From NCBI RefSeq assembly GCF_000427805.1, contig NZ_ATYS01000002.1:243563-307562 (forward strand): 64,000 nt of DNA, given 5' to 3'. Made by a program: the position numbers and the translations under genes. This DNA comes from Budvicia aquatica DSM 5075 = ATCC 35567. GTDB lineage: Bacteria; Pseudomonadota; Gammaproteobacteria; Enterobacterales; Enterobacteriaceae. This document shows, in pieces, positions 50,902 to 59,204 of this stretch (position 1 is the first letter of the stretch; every line of letters starts with the position of its first letter). The notes under the pieces were generated by a model. That model was not told the origin of the DNA and ran no database searches. It saw nothing but the letters and a program-made list of their open reading frames with translations.

Positions 50902-52614
50902 ATGGCTAATAAAGATATTGTTGATAGTAATGGAATAAATAAATCTACAGCGGCAATGAAAAATTATACTAAGAGTATAAAGGATGCATCTGAGGCGTTC
51001 GGTAAATTGTCGGAAGTATCAGGAACATATAATAAGAATGTTAATAGGTATAAAACTCTAAGGGTAAAAATTGATAAAGATGTAATTTCTAGATACTCAT
51101 CACCTTATGTTGAATCTGATAGTGATAGACGTACAAGAACTGTTTTTAATGGTATAGGTTTGATTGGTGGTAAGTATGGCAAGTATGCCGATGTAACTAA
51201 GCTTTATGTCAATGCGGCAATTGATGAGAAACAGGCAGACCAGAAGAAAGAAAATAAAACGGTAGCTACATCATTTAAGAATTATGAAACGCTTAATCTT
51301 AAGGATAATAAAACAAAGGATGAATTTGAATTTGAAGCGGATTATAAATATTATCTAGAAGGTAAATTGAAGTTATTAAATGATGAGAAAAATAGGGAAC
51401 GTATTTCTGCATTGAATGCTTATACTGAATCTAAAAATAGGAAGGTATTTAAGGGCGAAGGAGAGAATGGTCGAGATTTCATTATTGAACCTGACGCTAA
51501 AAATATAAATCGTAAGAAAGTTGATTTAAATAATGCTGAGATTGAATATGAAAAATCTAACAGAATGCTTAAGGACTTTAATGGAGGGTTATCATCAAGT
51601 TCTTTTAATGATTCAATTAAAGATGTAGCTAATATTGGCAGAGGCGATAATTCAGCAGACGACTTATCTAAGATTAATATGCTATATATTCAGCAGCATG
51701 GCTGTGTTTCTGAATTAATAAGAATGAAGCGTGAAGAACGTGAAGAAGAGAGATTAGCTAGAGAAGCGGCGCAAGAAGAAGAAAAACGACAGGCAGTTAA
51801 TGCTGGAAGAAAGAGTGCTCAGAATATTCTGGACGACCGTGTATCCCCTATTGATAAAGTTGCTATTGATGAAAGAAATCAATTAGAGGCTATTAATCAA
51901 TTACAGCAGAACGATCCATTAGGCGCTGAAGGATTGCTTTTCCATCGAACATATGAAGATGCTAAAACTGCAATAACAGAAAAGGCCTCGGAAACTCGTA
52001 AAGCGATGATGGATCAGGAGCGCCAGCAAGATATGGCTCTGATTAATACTGGTTTGGGGAGTATGAGTACTGCAGCCAATGGCATGATGGATATTTTGGA
52101 AAAATCCGGCAAAAAACAATCCAATAGTTATAAAGTCATGTTTGCTTTGTCTAAATCCTTTGCCGTTGCCCAAGCTTCTCTAAGTTTATATACAGCAGTT
52201 ATGAAGGCTATGGGGGAAGCCAATAGTATGCCTGAACGTTTCGCTAATATTGCGGCAGCTATGGCCTCAGGCGTTCAATTCATGTCTGTAATTCAAGGTA
52301 TATCCATGTCCGGTCAGGCCCACGCCGGTATTGACTATATTCCTCGTGAAGGTACATGGCTGCTGGATCGCGGTGAACGGGTAGTGGATAGCCGGACCAA
52401 CGCCGACTTAAAACAATATCTGAATAACAGCAACCGAAGTTCTGGCGGTAGTTCTATTTCCGTCAATGTTCCCCTTTCTGTTCAAAGTCAAGATTCTGGC
52501 AATCGTAGCGCTTCAGTGGAAGATGCCAATCTGCTCGCAGGCCTTATTAAAAGTAAAGTTTATGAAATTGTTACTAACGAACAGCGCCCTGGTGGGCTAT
52601 TAAGCAGGGGATAA
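50902..52614 (+). CDS. Tail tape measure protein
   Basis: 570 residues, largely helical and charged, with a hydrophobic stretch near 415-470 and a C-terminal AGIDYIPREGTWLLDRGERV motif typical of lambda H-type tape measures. It sets tail length; lambda H has 853 residues, so this tail should be clearly shorter, very roughly 100 nm. The first 260 codons are much more AT-rich than the rest, suggesting mosaic origin. Confidence 0.88.
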   Translation: MANKDIVDSNGINKSTAAMKNYTKSIKDASEAFGKLSEVSGTYNKNVNRYKTLRVKIDKDVISRYSSPYVESDSDRRTRTVFNGIGLIGGKYGKYADVTKLYVNAAIDEKQADQKKENKTVATSFKNYETLNLKDNKTKDEFEFEADYKYYLEGKLKLLNDEKNRERISALNAYTESKNRKVFKGEGENGRDFIIEPDAKNINRKKVDLNNAEIEYEKSNRMLKDFNGGLSSSSFNDSIKDVANIGRGDNSADDLSKINMLYIQQHGCVSELIRMKREEREEERLAREAAQEEEKRQAVNAGRKSAQNILDDRVSPIDKVAIDERNQLEAINQLQQNDPLGAEGLLFHRTYEDAKTAITEKASETRKAMMDQERQQDMALINTGLGSMSTAANGMMDILEKSGKKQSNSYKVMFALSKSFAVAQASLSLYTAVMKAMGEANSMPERFANIAAAMASGVQFMSVIQGISMSGQAHAGIDYIPREGTWLLDRGERVVDSRTNADLKQYLNNSNRSSGGSSISVNVPLSVQSQDSGNRSASVEDANLLAGLIKSKVYEIVTNEQRPGGLLSRG

Positions 52615-52620
52615 CTGAGC

Positions 52621-52950
52621 ATGAAAAAATTTAACTGGATTCCGGAAGAGTCAATCAAAGTGTCGGTTAAGCCAAAGGTAAAAGTTATCGCTTTTGGCGA
52701 CGGCTATGAACAGCGTATTGCTGACGGAATAAATAACCAACTGCGTGAATACTCTTTAAGTTTTTCGGGTGATGAAGCCGATATTCGCGAAATCGATAAG
52801 TTTTTAACTGAACACGGTGCGGTAAAAGCTTTTGGCTGGACTCCGCAGGATACCTGGCAAACCGGTACTTTTAAGTGTGAAGAGTGGAGTATCACGGTTA
52901 ATGGTTACTGGAATCAACTGAGCGCCAAGTTCCAAGAAATTGTGGCCTAA
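52621..52950 (+). CDS. Minor tail protein M (distal tail tip)
   Basis: 109 residues, as lambda gpM (109). FNWIPEESIKVSVKPKVKVIAFGDGYEQR is the gpM-family opening and ends with a beta core (ITVNGYWNQLSAKFQEI). It forms part of the tail tip between tube and hub. Starts six bases after the tape measure stop. Confidence 0.92.
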   Translation: MKKFNWIPEESIKVSVKPKVKVIAFGDGYEQRIADGINNQLREYSLSFSGDEADIREIDKFLTEHGAVKAFGWTPQDTWQTGTFKCEEWSITVNGYWNQLSAKFQEIVA

Positions 52951-52966
52951 TTTGCGGAGATAAATT

Positions 52967-53674
52967 ATGAGAGATATTGATAGTGAGCTGATTCTGAGCT
53001 CCGCAAAAATCGAACAGGATGTTCTGCTGTCTTTGTATGAGTTAGACCTGACTCATATTGGCGGCGATCTATTTCGTTTCCATGATGGCGTAAATGAATT
53101 AAAACAGTCGATCATATGGCAAGGAAAGGCATACCAGCCTTACCCCATTCAGGCCAAAGGTTTTGAAGCTTCGGGCCAAGGAACGAGCAATCGTCCAACA
53201 TTGACGGTGGCTAATATTACAGGCTTAGTCACTGGATTAATGCAGGATTTTGATGAGTTGGTAGGCGCAATAATTACCCGTCATCAGATGTATATGCAGT
53301 ATTTAGATGATGAAAATTTTGTTGAAGGAAATCCTCAGGCAGATCCAACACAAGAGCTAGTTTCTCGCTATGTTATTGAACGAATGGGAAGCTTAACGGC
53401 TGACTTTGCTACATTTGAGTTGGCATTACCTTGTGAAAGTGATGGCGCATTGCTACCCGCCAGAACAATTATTGCTGATACTTGTAGTTGGCTGTACCGA
53501 AGTGCCGAATGCGGATATACCGGTCCCGCAGTTGCTGATGAATTTGATAACCCAACGAAGGAGTCTGACTGCGATAAATGTGGCCGTCGTTTAGTATCGT
53601 GTAAATTACGATTTGGTCGTAGTAATCCATTACCTTTTGGCGGTTTTCCATCAGTTTCTAAATTCTCTAAGTAA
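52967..53674 (+). CDS. Minor tail protein L (iron-sulfur tail tip protein)
   Basis: 235 residues. Cysteines at 173, 182, 205 and 212, the same positions I recall for the [4Fe-4S] ligands of lambda gpL, lie in DTCSWLYRSAECGYTG and CDKCGRRLVSCKLRFG. The N-terminal domain (about 1-150) is the hub beta-domain. It belongs to the baseplate-like tip together with M, K, I and J. Confidence 0.93.
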   Translation: MRDIDSELILSSAKIEQDVLLSLYELDLTHIGGDLFRFHDGVNELKQSIIWQGKAYQPYPIQAKGFEASGQGTSNRPTLTVANITGLVTGLMQDFDELVGAIITRHQMYMQYLDDENFVEGNPQADPTQELVSRYVIERMGSLTADFATFELALPCESDGALLPARTIIADTCSWLYRSAECGYTGPAVADEFDNPTKESDCDKCGRRLVSCKLRFGRSNPLPFGGFPSVSKFSK

Positions 53675-53679
53675 TCAAT

Positions 53680-54414
53680 ATGATTGAAGAGAAAATATTG
53701 GCCCATGCTCTTGAGTGCGCGCCACAGGAATCATGTGGATTTGTTATTAAAACTAATTTTGGTCAACGTTATATACCCTGCAGAAATATTGCGCTCGATC
53801 CGACAGAATATTTTGAGATATCACCAGATGACTGGATAAAAGCCCATGCTGAAGGTGAACTGATTGCTCTAGTTCATAGCCACCCTGATGGGATACCTGT
53901 TTTAAGTCAGACTGATCGAACTATGCAACAAAGAACAAACCTTCCGTGGTGGTTGGTTTGTAATAATAAAATTTATAAATTTAATAATATAGCTCCTTTA
54001 ATTGGGAGAGCTTTTAAGCATGGAGTAATGGATTGTTATACTTTATTCCGTGATGCGTACCATCTGGCAGGTATTAATTTGCCTGACTTTTATCGGGAAG
54101 ATGAATGGTGGAAGAAAGAACAGAGTCTTTATCTAGACAATATGGAAAAGACTCAGTTCTATCGAGTTAATGACATTCAACCTGGTGATATTATTTTAGT
54201 TTGTTTAGGTAGTGAAAAAGCTAATCATTCTGCTATTTATTGTGGGGATCAATATGTATTACATCATTGCCCACAGAGATTAAGTAAGAGGGATGTTTAT
54301 AGTGGCTATTGGTTAAATTATACAGACTCAATTTGGAGACATAAACAATGGCAACCGTACGGTTTTACGGCGATTTGCAACGATATGGCCGCCAGTTCAA
54401 ACTTGATGTATTAA
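53680..54414 (+). CDS. Tail tip protein K (JAMM and NlpC/P60 domains)
   Basis: 244 residues. The N-terminal JAMM/MPN domain has Glu in ECAPQESCGFVI and the metal site HSHPDGIPVLSQTD. The C-terminal NlpC/P60 cysteine peptidase has Cys in HGVMDCYTLFRD and His in ANHSAIYCGD. In lambda gpK is needed for tail tip assembly and probably cleaves the peptidoglycan stem. The gene's 3' end overlaps the next gene by 67 bases in another frame. Confidence 0.93.
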   Translation: MIEEKILAHALECAPQESCGFVIKTNFGQRYIPCRNIALDPTEYFEISPDDWIKAHAEGELIALVHSHPDGIPVLSQTDRTMQQRTNLPWWLVCNNKIYKFNNIAPLIGRAFKHGVMDCYTLFRDAYHLAGINLPDFYREDEWWKKEQSLYLDNMEKTQFYRVNDIQPGDIILVCLGSEKANHSAIYCGDQYVLHHCPQRLSKRDVYSGYWLNYTDSIWRHKQWQPYGFTAICNDMAASSNLMY

Positions 54415-54890
54415 CTGCCGGAGAGGCATTGCATGCATTACTATTACAAGTACCAGGGCTGCGCCAACATATAAAAAATGATTTTTATAGAGTAAGAATA
54501 GCAGGGAAAGATATAAGTCAAAATAACCTAAAAATTGGTATGTCATCATTATTAAAAAAAGGTGATGTAATTCATATTGTTCCTAGAAGTATGGGGGCAA
54601 AATCAGCTGTAGGAATATTTCAAGCTATCGCTGGAGCTATTTTAGTGGTTGTTGGTATCTATTCTGAAAACCCACAGCTGATTGCGACTGGCGCGGGTCT
54701 TATGCTTGGTGGTGTAATTTCTATGTTAACTAAAATGCCACAGACAAAAATTGATGGTAATACGACATCAAAAAATACGTATTTTTCTAATCTTGATAAT
54801 GTGTTGGGACAAGGAAGACCAATACCTGTTTGTTATGGTGAAATGATGGTTGGTTCACAGGTGTTATCTCAAGGTCTAGAAACATCATAA
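54348..54890 (+). CDS. Tail assembly protein I (first copy)
   Basis: 180 residues. Starts MATVRFYGDLQRYG, the lambda gpI-family opening; a ubiquitin-like N-terminal domain (about 1-80) is followed by two hydrophobic Gly-rich segments (about 90-130) and a conserved end GRPIPVCYGEMMVGSQVLSQG. It overlaps gene K by 67 bases, as in lambda. A second, diverged copy follows directly. Confidence 0.9.
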   Translation: MATVRFYGDLQRYGRQFKLDVLTAGEALHALLLQVPGLRQHIKNDFYRVRIAGKDISQNNLKIGMSSLLKKGDVIHIVPRSMGAKSAVGIFQAIAGAILVVVGIYSENPQLIATGAGLMLGGVISMLTKMPQTKIDGNTTSKNTYFSNLDNVLGQGRPIPVCYGEMMVGSQVLSQGLETS

Positions 54891-54917
54891 ACCCTATTTA
54901 TTTTACTAGGAGTATTT

Positions 54918-55484
54918 ATGGCTATAGTTAGATTTTATGGCGATCTTGAAAAGTATGGTAAGAGATTTAATTTAGATGTTATGACTGCCGGTGAAGCATT
55001 AAAAGCATTGTTATTTCAAATGCCAGGATTACAGCGTCATATGAATAATGGTTTATATCGATTAAGAATCTCGGGTGAAGATATATCTGAAAAAGATTTA
55101 AAAAAATCGATGTCTTCAGTTTTATCTGAAAATTCAGTCATTCATATTGTTCCTAAAGTTATTGGAGCAAAGAATGGAGTTTTTTCTTTTATCGCTGGGG
55201 CTATATTAGTCGTAGTCGGTATTATTATAAGTGGTGCGAGCTATGGCTCATTATCAGCATTTAGTGGCCCTATGATTGGTATTGGCGTTGGATTGATGGC
55301 CGGCGGCCTAGTTTCAATGTTAACCAAGTTACCTCAGACGAATATTGATGATAGCACTACCAATAATAATACTTCATTTTCAAATTTAGATAATGCAGTC
55401 ACTCAAGGTCAACCAATTCCCTTATGCTATGGTGAAATGATGATTGGTTCAAAGACATTATCACAAGGCATTAGAACAGAATAA
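54918..55484 (+). CDS. Tail assembly protein I (second copy)
   Basis: 188 residues, alignable to the preceding gene over its full length (VRFYGDLEKYGKRFNLDVMTAGEAL, PIPLCYGEMMIGSKTLSQG) but clearly diverged, with a longer Gly-rich hydrophobic middle. It has its own AGGAG ribosome site. Lambda-like tails normally have one gpI. The two may form different tip complexes or one may be redundant. Confidence 0.9.
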   Translation: MAIVRFYGDLEKYGKRFNLDVMTAGEALKALLFQMPGLQRHMNNGLYRLRISGEDISEKDLKKSMSSVLSENSVIHIVPKVIGAKNGVFSFIAGAILVVVGIIISGASYGSLSAFSGPMIGIGVGLMAGGLVSMLTKLPQTNIDDSTTNNNTSFSNLDNAVTQGQPIPLCYGEMMIGSKTLSQGIRTE

Positions 55485-55503
55485 CAATTCATTATTTAAA
55501 CTG

Positions 55504-55526
55504 AACCCGCTTATGCGGGTTTTTGT
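55504..55526 (+). terminator. Terminator inside the tail operon, before J
   Basis: AACCCGC-TTAT-GCGGGTTTTTG. A strong-looking terminator between I and J is expected to be bypassed only by antiterminated polymerase. Confidence 0.8.
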
Positions 55527-55539
55527 TTAGGAGCATATT

Positions 55540-58500
55540 ATGGGTAAAGGTGGAGGCAGTTCACGCACGCCAAAAGAGCAGGCTGATAATTTAAAATCTA
55601 GACAAAGCCTATCAGTAATTGATTTATTGTGTGAAGGACAGATTGAAGGGCCTGTTAATGGTTTAAAAGGAATTTATTTAAATAAAACACCCGTTCAGGG
55701 TGATGATGGAACTAATAATTTTGCCGGTGTTAATGTGCAATGGACTGCAGGAACGCAGGCTCAAGATTATCTATCTGGTTTTCCATCGTCCGAGAATGAA
55801 GTTCCTGTTTCTAGTGAAGTTAAAAAGAATGTGCCACTCACAAGAACCATCACCGATCCGGATATTGACCGACTTCGTGTAACCGTCGGCGTCGGCGCGC
55901 TGTTTTCTCAAAATGATAAGGGTGACGTTAACGGCGCTTCAGTCGAAATGCTGGTACAGATTGGCAACGGCACTACTTGGCGTACCGTTGAAACGGTTAA
56001 AATTGAAGGTAAAACTCGCAGTCAGTATTTACGTTCAGTGATGATTGATAATTTGCCCGAGCGTCCGTTCAATATCCGGGTTATGCGTCAGACTGACGAC
56101 AGCACTTCGTCAATGTTAGAAAACAAAACCCTGTGGTCCAGTTATACCGAAATTATCGATACTAAGCTGACTTACCCCAATACTGCGGTAGTCGGATTGC
56201 AGTTCGATTCGGCGCAATTTAACGGCGTGCCCAGTCGTAATTACTTAATCCGCGGCTTAATTGTTAAGGTTCCGGCCAACTATGATCCTGCGACCAGAAA
56301 TTATCAGGGCATGTGGGACGGTACGTTTAAGCTGGCATGGACCAATAATCCGGCCTGGATTTTTTATGATTTGGTGATGAATACCCGTTACGGCCTTGGC
56401 AAACGCCTTGGATCTTTCGGTTGTGATAAATGGGCGATGTATGTCATTGCTCAGTACTGCGACCAGCTGGTTGATGATGGGTTTGGTGGTCAAGAACCAC
56501 GAATGACCTGCAACGCCTATATTACCGATCAACGAAAAGCTTACGACGTTATCAGCGATCTCTCCTCCGTTTTCCGGGCGATGCCGGTATGGGACGGATT
56601 ACAGATGACCTGCATTATGGACCGGCCTGCCGATCCCGTGTGGCGTTACAGCAATGCTAACGTGGTTGAGGGGAAATTCTCTTATTCAGCCAGCGCGCAA
56701 AAAGCGCGACATACCGCGATTCATGTACGCTATATCGATCCGAAGAATGGCTGGGAAGCGGCCACTGAATATGTTGCTGATGACTCAATGATTGCCCGCT
56801 ATGGCCTTAACGTCAGTAAAGTCGATGCCTTCGGCTGTACTTCTCGCGGTCAGGCTCATCGGGTAGGCAAATGGATTTTAGAAACCGAGCGGCTTGAAAA
56901 ACAAACCGTTAACTTTGCTATTGGCCGTGAGGGAATTAAACATCTTCCCGGCGATATTATTGAAATTGCTGATAATAACTTTGCCGGAGCACGCATTGGC
57001 GGGCGGATTAAGTCTATCGATGGCCAGACCGTAGTGTTAGATCGTGAAATCGTTATTGGTGACAACGAGCAGGCGTTTCTCGGTTTTATCAATGCCGAAG
57101 GCAAGCCTGATCGGGTACAAATCTTTTCCCATCCCCAGCCTGATACGGTAGTGATTGGCAAAGAAGTCGAAGGGCTTGAACAGTGGGGGATCTGGTCTCT
57201 CTCAACCGCCAGTATTGCTCCGCGTTTATTCCGTGCGCTGGGTATTTCTGAAGGCGAAGACGGAACCTATAGCGTTACTGCATTGCAGCACGTTCCGGAG
57301 AAAGAAGCGGTTGTCGATAACGGCGCCCGTTTTGAACCCGATGCGGGAACGGTATTTGGCGGGAAAATTCCGCCGGTGGAACATCTGCAGGTTGAAGCCA
57401 TGCCTGAATCAGATCGTTATCAGGTCAGGATGACCTGGGACACCCCGCGCGTAATGAGCGGTTTAACCTTTGACGTTAAGCTGATGCGTGAAGGTGCGAT
57501 CCATAAGCGCCAGACCGTGAGTGATACCGAGTTCTTCTGTGGCGATCTGCCGTTAGGCAACTATACCGCCAGCGTTCGGGGCAAAAACCCGGCCGGGCAG
57601 ATTGGCAGTGAAACCACCGTGGTTTTTGAAATCGGTCCTCCTTCTCTGCCTGATTATCTGCAGGTTACCGCCGGGAACTTTAACGTCACCATTAAGCCGG
57701 TGAATACCAAACCCACCAGCTTAGGCACGCAGTATGAGTTTTATAAAGGGATGTCTGAATCTGAAGTTCTGGCACAACAAAACTCGCTGGGTCGGGCATC
57801 GATCCTTAATGACGTTAACTGTATGCCGGATACTGAATATTGGTACGGCGTGCAGGCGGTTAACTCCATCGGTCGTTCCAGCCTGTTGGTAGAAAAGGTC
57901 ACAACCAAGCTAAAGCCGGAAGATATTCTGGACCTGATCGGGCCAGAGATTCCGAAGCTGGATTGGGCAAAAGAATTGTCTGAGATGGTGGAAGAAAATA
58001 CGTCTAATGTGGTCCTGCTTTCCGACCGAGCGGCGCTGGTGGTGAATAAGGATAATCGGGTTTCTGGTATTACCGTAACCGCCGGCGATGAGGCGAGCGC
58101 AATAGATTTTCTTGCCGACTTTGTTTCATTCAGCGACCCGGACACACTGGAACGCAATCTTTATTGGGATAACAACCGTAAAGCGCTGGTGTTGAAAGGT
58201 GAGATCCAACTGCTTGACGGCAGCAGCGTTTCATCTAAAAGCGATCTCGGCAATGGTGCCGGTGGCATTTTCCGCCTCCAAACAGGTTCGGGAGCATTCC
58301 CCGGTGATACGGTAACGGCCAACAGGCTCTTTACCTCAGCCTTTGATACTGAGCCGGGCAAAGATACCGTATTTACAGTTTATGCATTAAACGAACTAGG
58401 AAAGATTACCCGAATAGAATCGAAAATGTATGACGGCACCGGTTGGAATACACCGAAGTTATTTATTGATGGTGATTTGGTAGCGCTGGGGACGATTAAA

Positions 58501-59148
58501 GGGGATCGGTTAGTTGCCGGTACTTCGATTAATGCGCCGGTAATTAATGGTGGTTCTATCAATATTGGGAATGGACAATTTACGGTTGACTCTAATGGTC
58601 GAATGGTTGCTCAGAATGCGCAAATTGTAGGTAATATTAAAGCTAATTCTGGTGAGTTAAATAATGTAACTATTAACCAAAACTGTAATATTAAGGGGGC
58701 GTTAAGTGCAAATAATATTGTTGGAGATATTACTGCAACCTATTTGGCGCCGTCCTTAAATGGTTCATGGCGTGGAGGAGCTAAAAAAGTAACGTTGAGT
58801 CATACGTTCCGTTATCGCGGAGGACAAGGGTATCCCATTTCTATTTCAATACCATCTGCAAATATAAATCTTCAAGCTGCGGGCACCTTAGATAGTTGTA
58901 CGAGTACAATTCGAATAAATGTAAATGGTATAAATATAATTAATAAGGCTATCAGTGTTGTTAATTCTGCTAGTGATAATAAAAGATTATATACATTAAG
59001 TTGTTGTAGTGGATATATCCTCCCTGCTGGATTAAGTAACGTAGAGGTCCAAATATATTTGGATATTAATGGGTACGGTTATATAGATACATTTACCGAC
59101 CCTATCCCTATTATTTTTTCAAGGCAAGACTCAACGCGATTCTACTGA
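55540..59148 (+). CDS. Tail tip attachment protein J (host specificity)
   Basis: 1202 residues, lambda gpJ 1132. N-terminal GKGGGSSRTPKEQADNLKSRQ and the hub domains to about residue 700 are typical gpJ; fibronectin-like domains follow (about 610-790). A C-terminal receptor-binding part (from about 960) is AT-rich and unlike lambda, consistent with swapping of the specificity end. It forms the central tail fibre. AGGAG precedes the ATG. Confidence 0.93.
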   Translation: MGKGGGSSRTPKEQADNLKSRQSLSVIDLLCEGQIEGPVNGLKGIYLNKTPVQGDDGTNNFAGVNVQWTAGTQAQDYLSGFPSSENEVPVSSEVKKNVPLTRTITDPDIDRLRVTVGVGALFSQNDKGDVNGASVEMLVQIGNGTTWRTVETVKIEGKTRSQYLRSVMIDNLPERPFNIRVMRQTDDSTSSMLENKTLWSSYTEIIDTKLTYPNTAVVGLQFDSAQFNGVPSRNYLIRGLIVKVPANYDPATRNYQGMWDGTFKLAWTNNPAWIFYDLVMNTRYGLGKRLGSFGCDKWAMYVIAQYCDQLVDDGFGGQEPRMTCNAYITDQRKAYDVISDLSSVFRAMPVWDGLQMTCIMDRPADPVWRYSNANVVEGKFSYSASAQKARHTAIHVRYIDPKNGWEAATEYVADDSMIARYGLNVSKVDAFGCTSRGQAHRVGKWILETERLEKQTVNFAIGREGIKHLPGDIIEIADNNFAGARIGGRIKSIDGQTVVLDREIVIGDNEQAFLGFINAEGKPDRVQIFSHPQPDTVVIGKEVEGLEQWGIWSLSTASIAPRLFRALGISEGEDGTYSVTALQHVPEKEAVVDNGARFEPDAGTVFGGKIPPVEHLQVEAMPESDRYQVRMTWDTPRVMSGLTFDVKLMREGAIHKRQTVSDTEFFCGDLPLGNYTASVRGKNPAGQIGSETTVVFEIGPPSLPDYLQVTAGNFNVTIKPVNTKPTSLGTQYEFYKGMSESEVLAQQNSLGRASILNDVNCMPDTEYWYGVQAVNSIGRSSLLVEKVTTKLKPEDILDLIGPEIPKLDWAKELSEMVEENTSNVVLLSDRAALVVNKDNRVSGITVTAGDEASAIDFLADFVSFSDPDTLERNLYWDNNRKALVLKGEIQLLDGSSVSSKSDLGNGAGGIFRLQTGSGAFPGDTVTANRLFTSAFDTEPGKDTVFTVYALNELGKITRIESKMYDGTGWNTPKLFIDGDLVALGTIKGDRLVAGTSINAPVINGGSINIGNGQFTVDSNGRMVAQNAQIVGNIKANSGELNNVTINQNCNIKGALSANNIVGDITATYLAPSLNGSWRGGAKKVTLSHTFRYRGGQGYPISISIPSANINLQAAGTLDSCTSTIRINVNGINIINKAISVVNSASDNKRLYTLSCCSGYILPAGLSNVEVQIYLDINGYGYIDTFTDPIPIIFSRQDSTRFY

Positions 59149-59204
59149 AATAATATTAATGTGTGATGTTTGTTATAACTTATATTCTTTTTTAAGGTGA
59201 TTTT

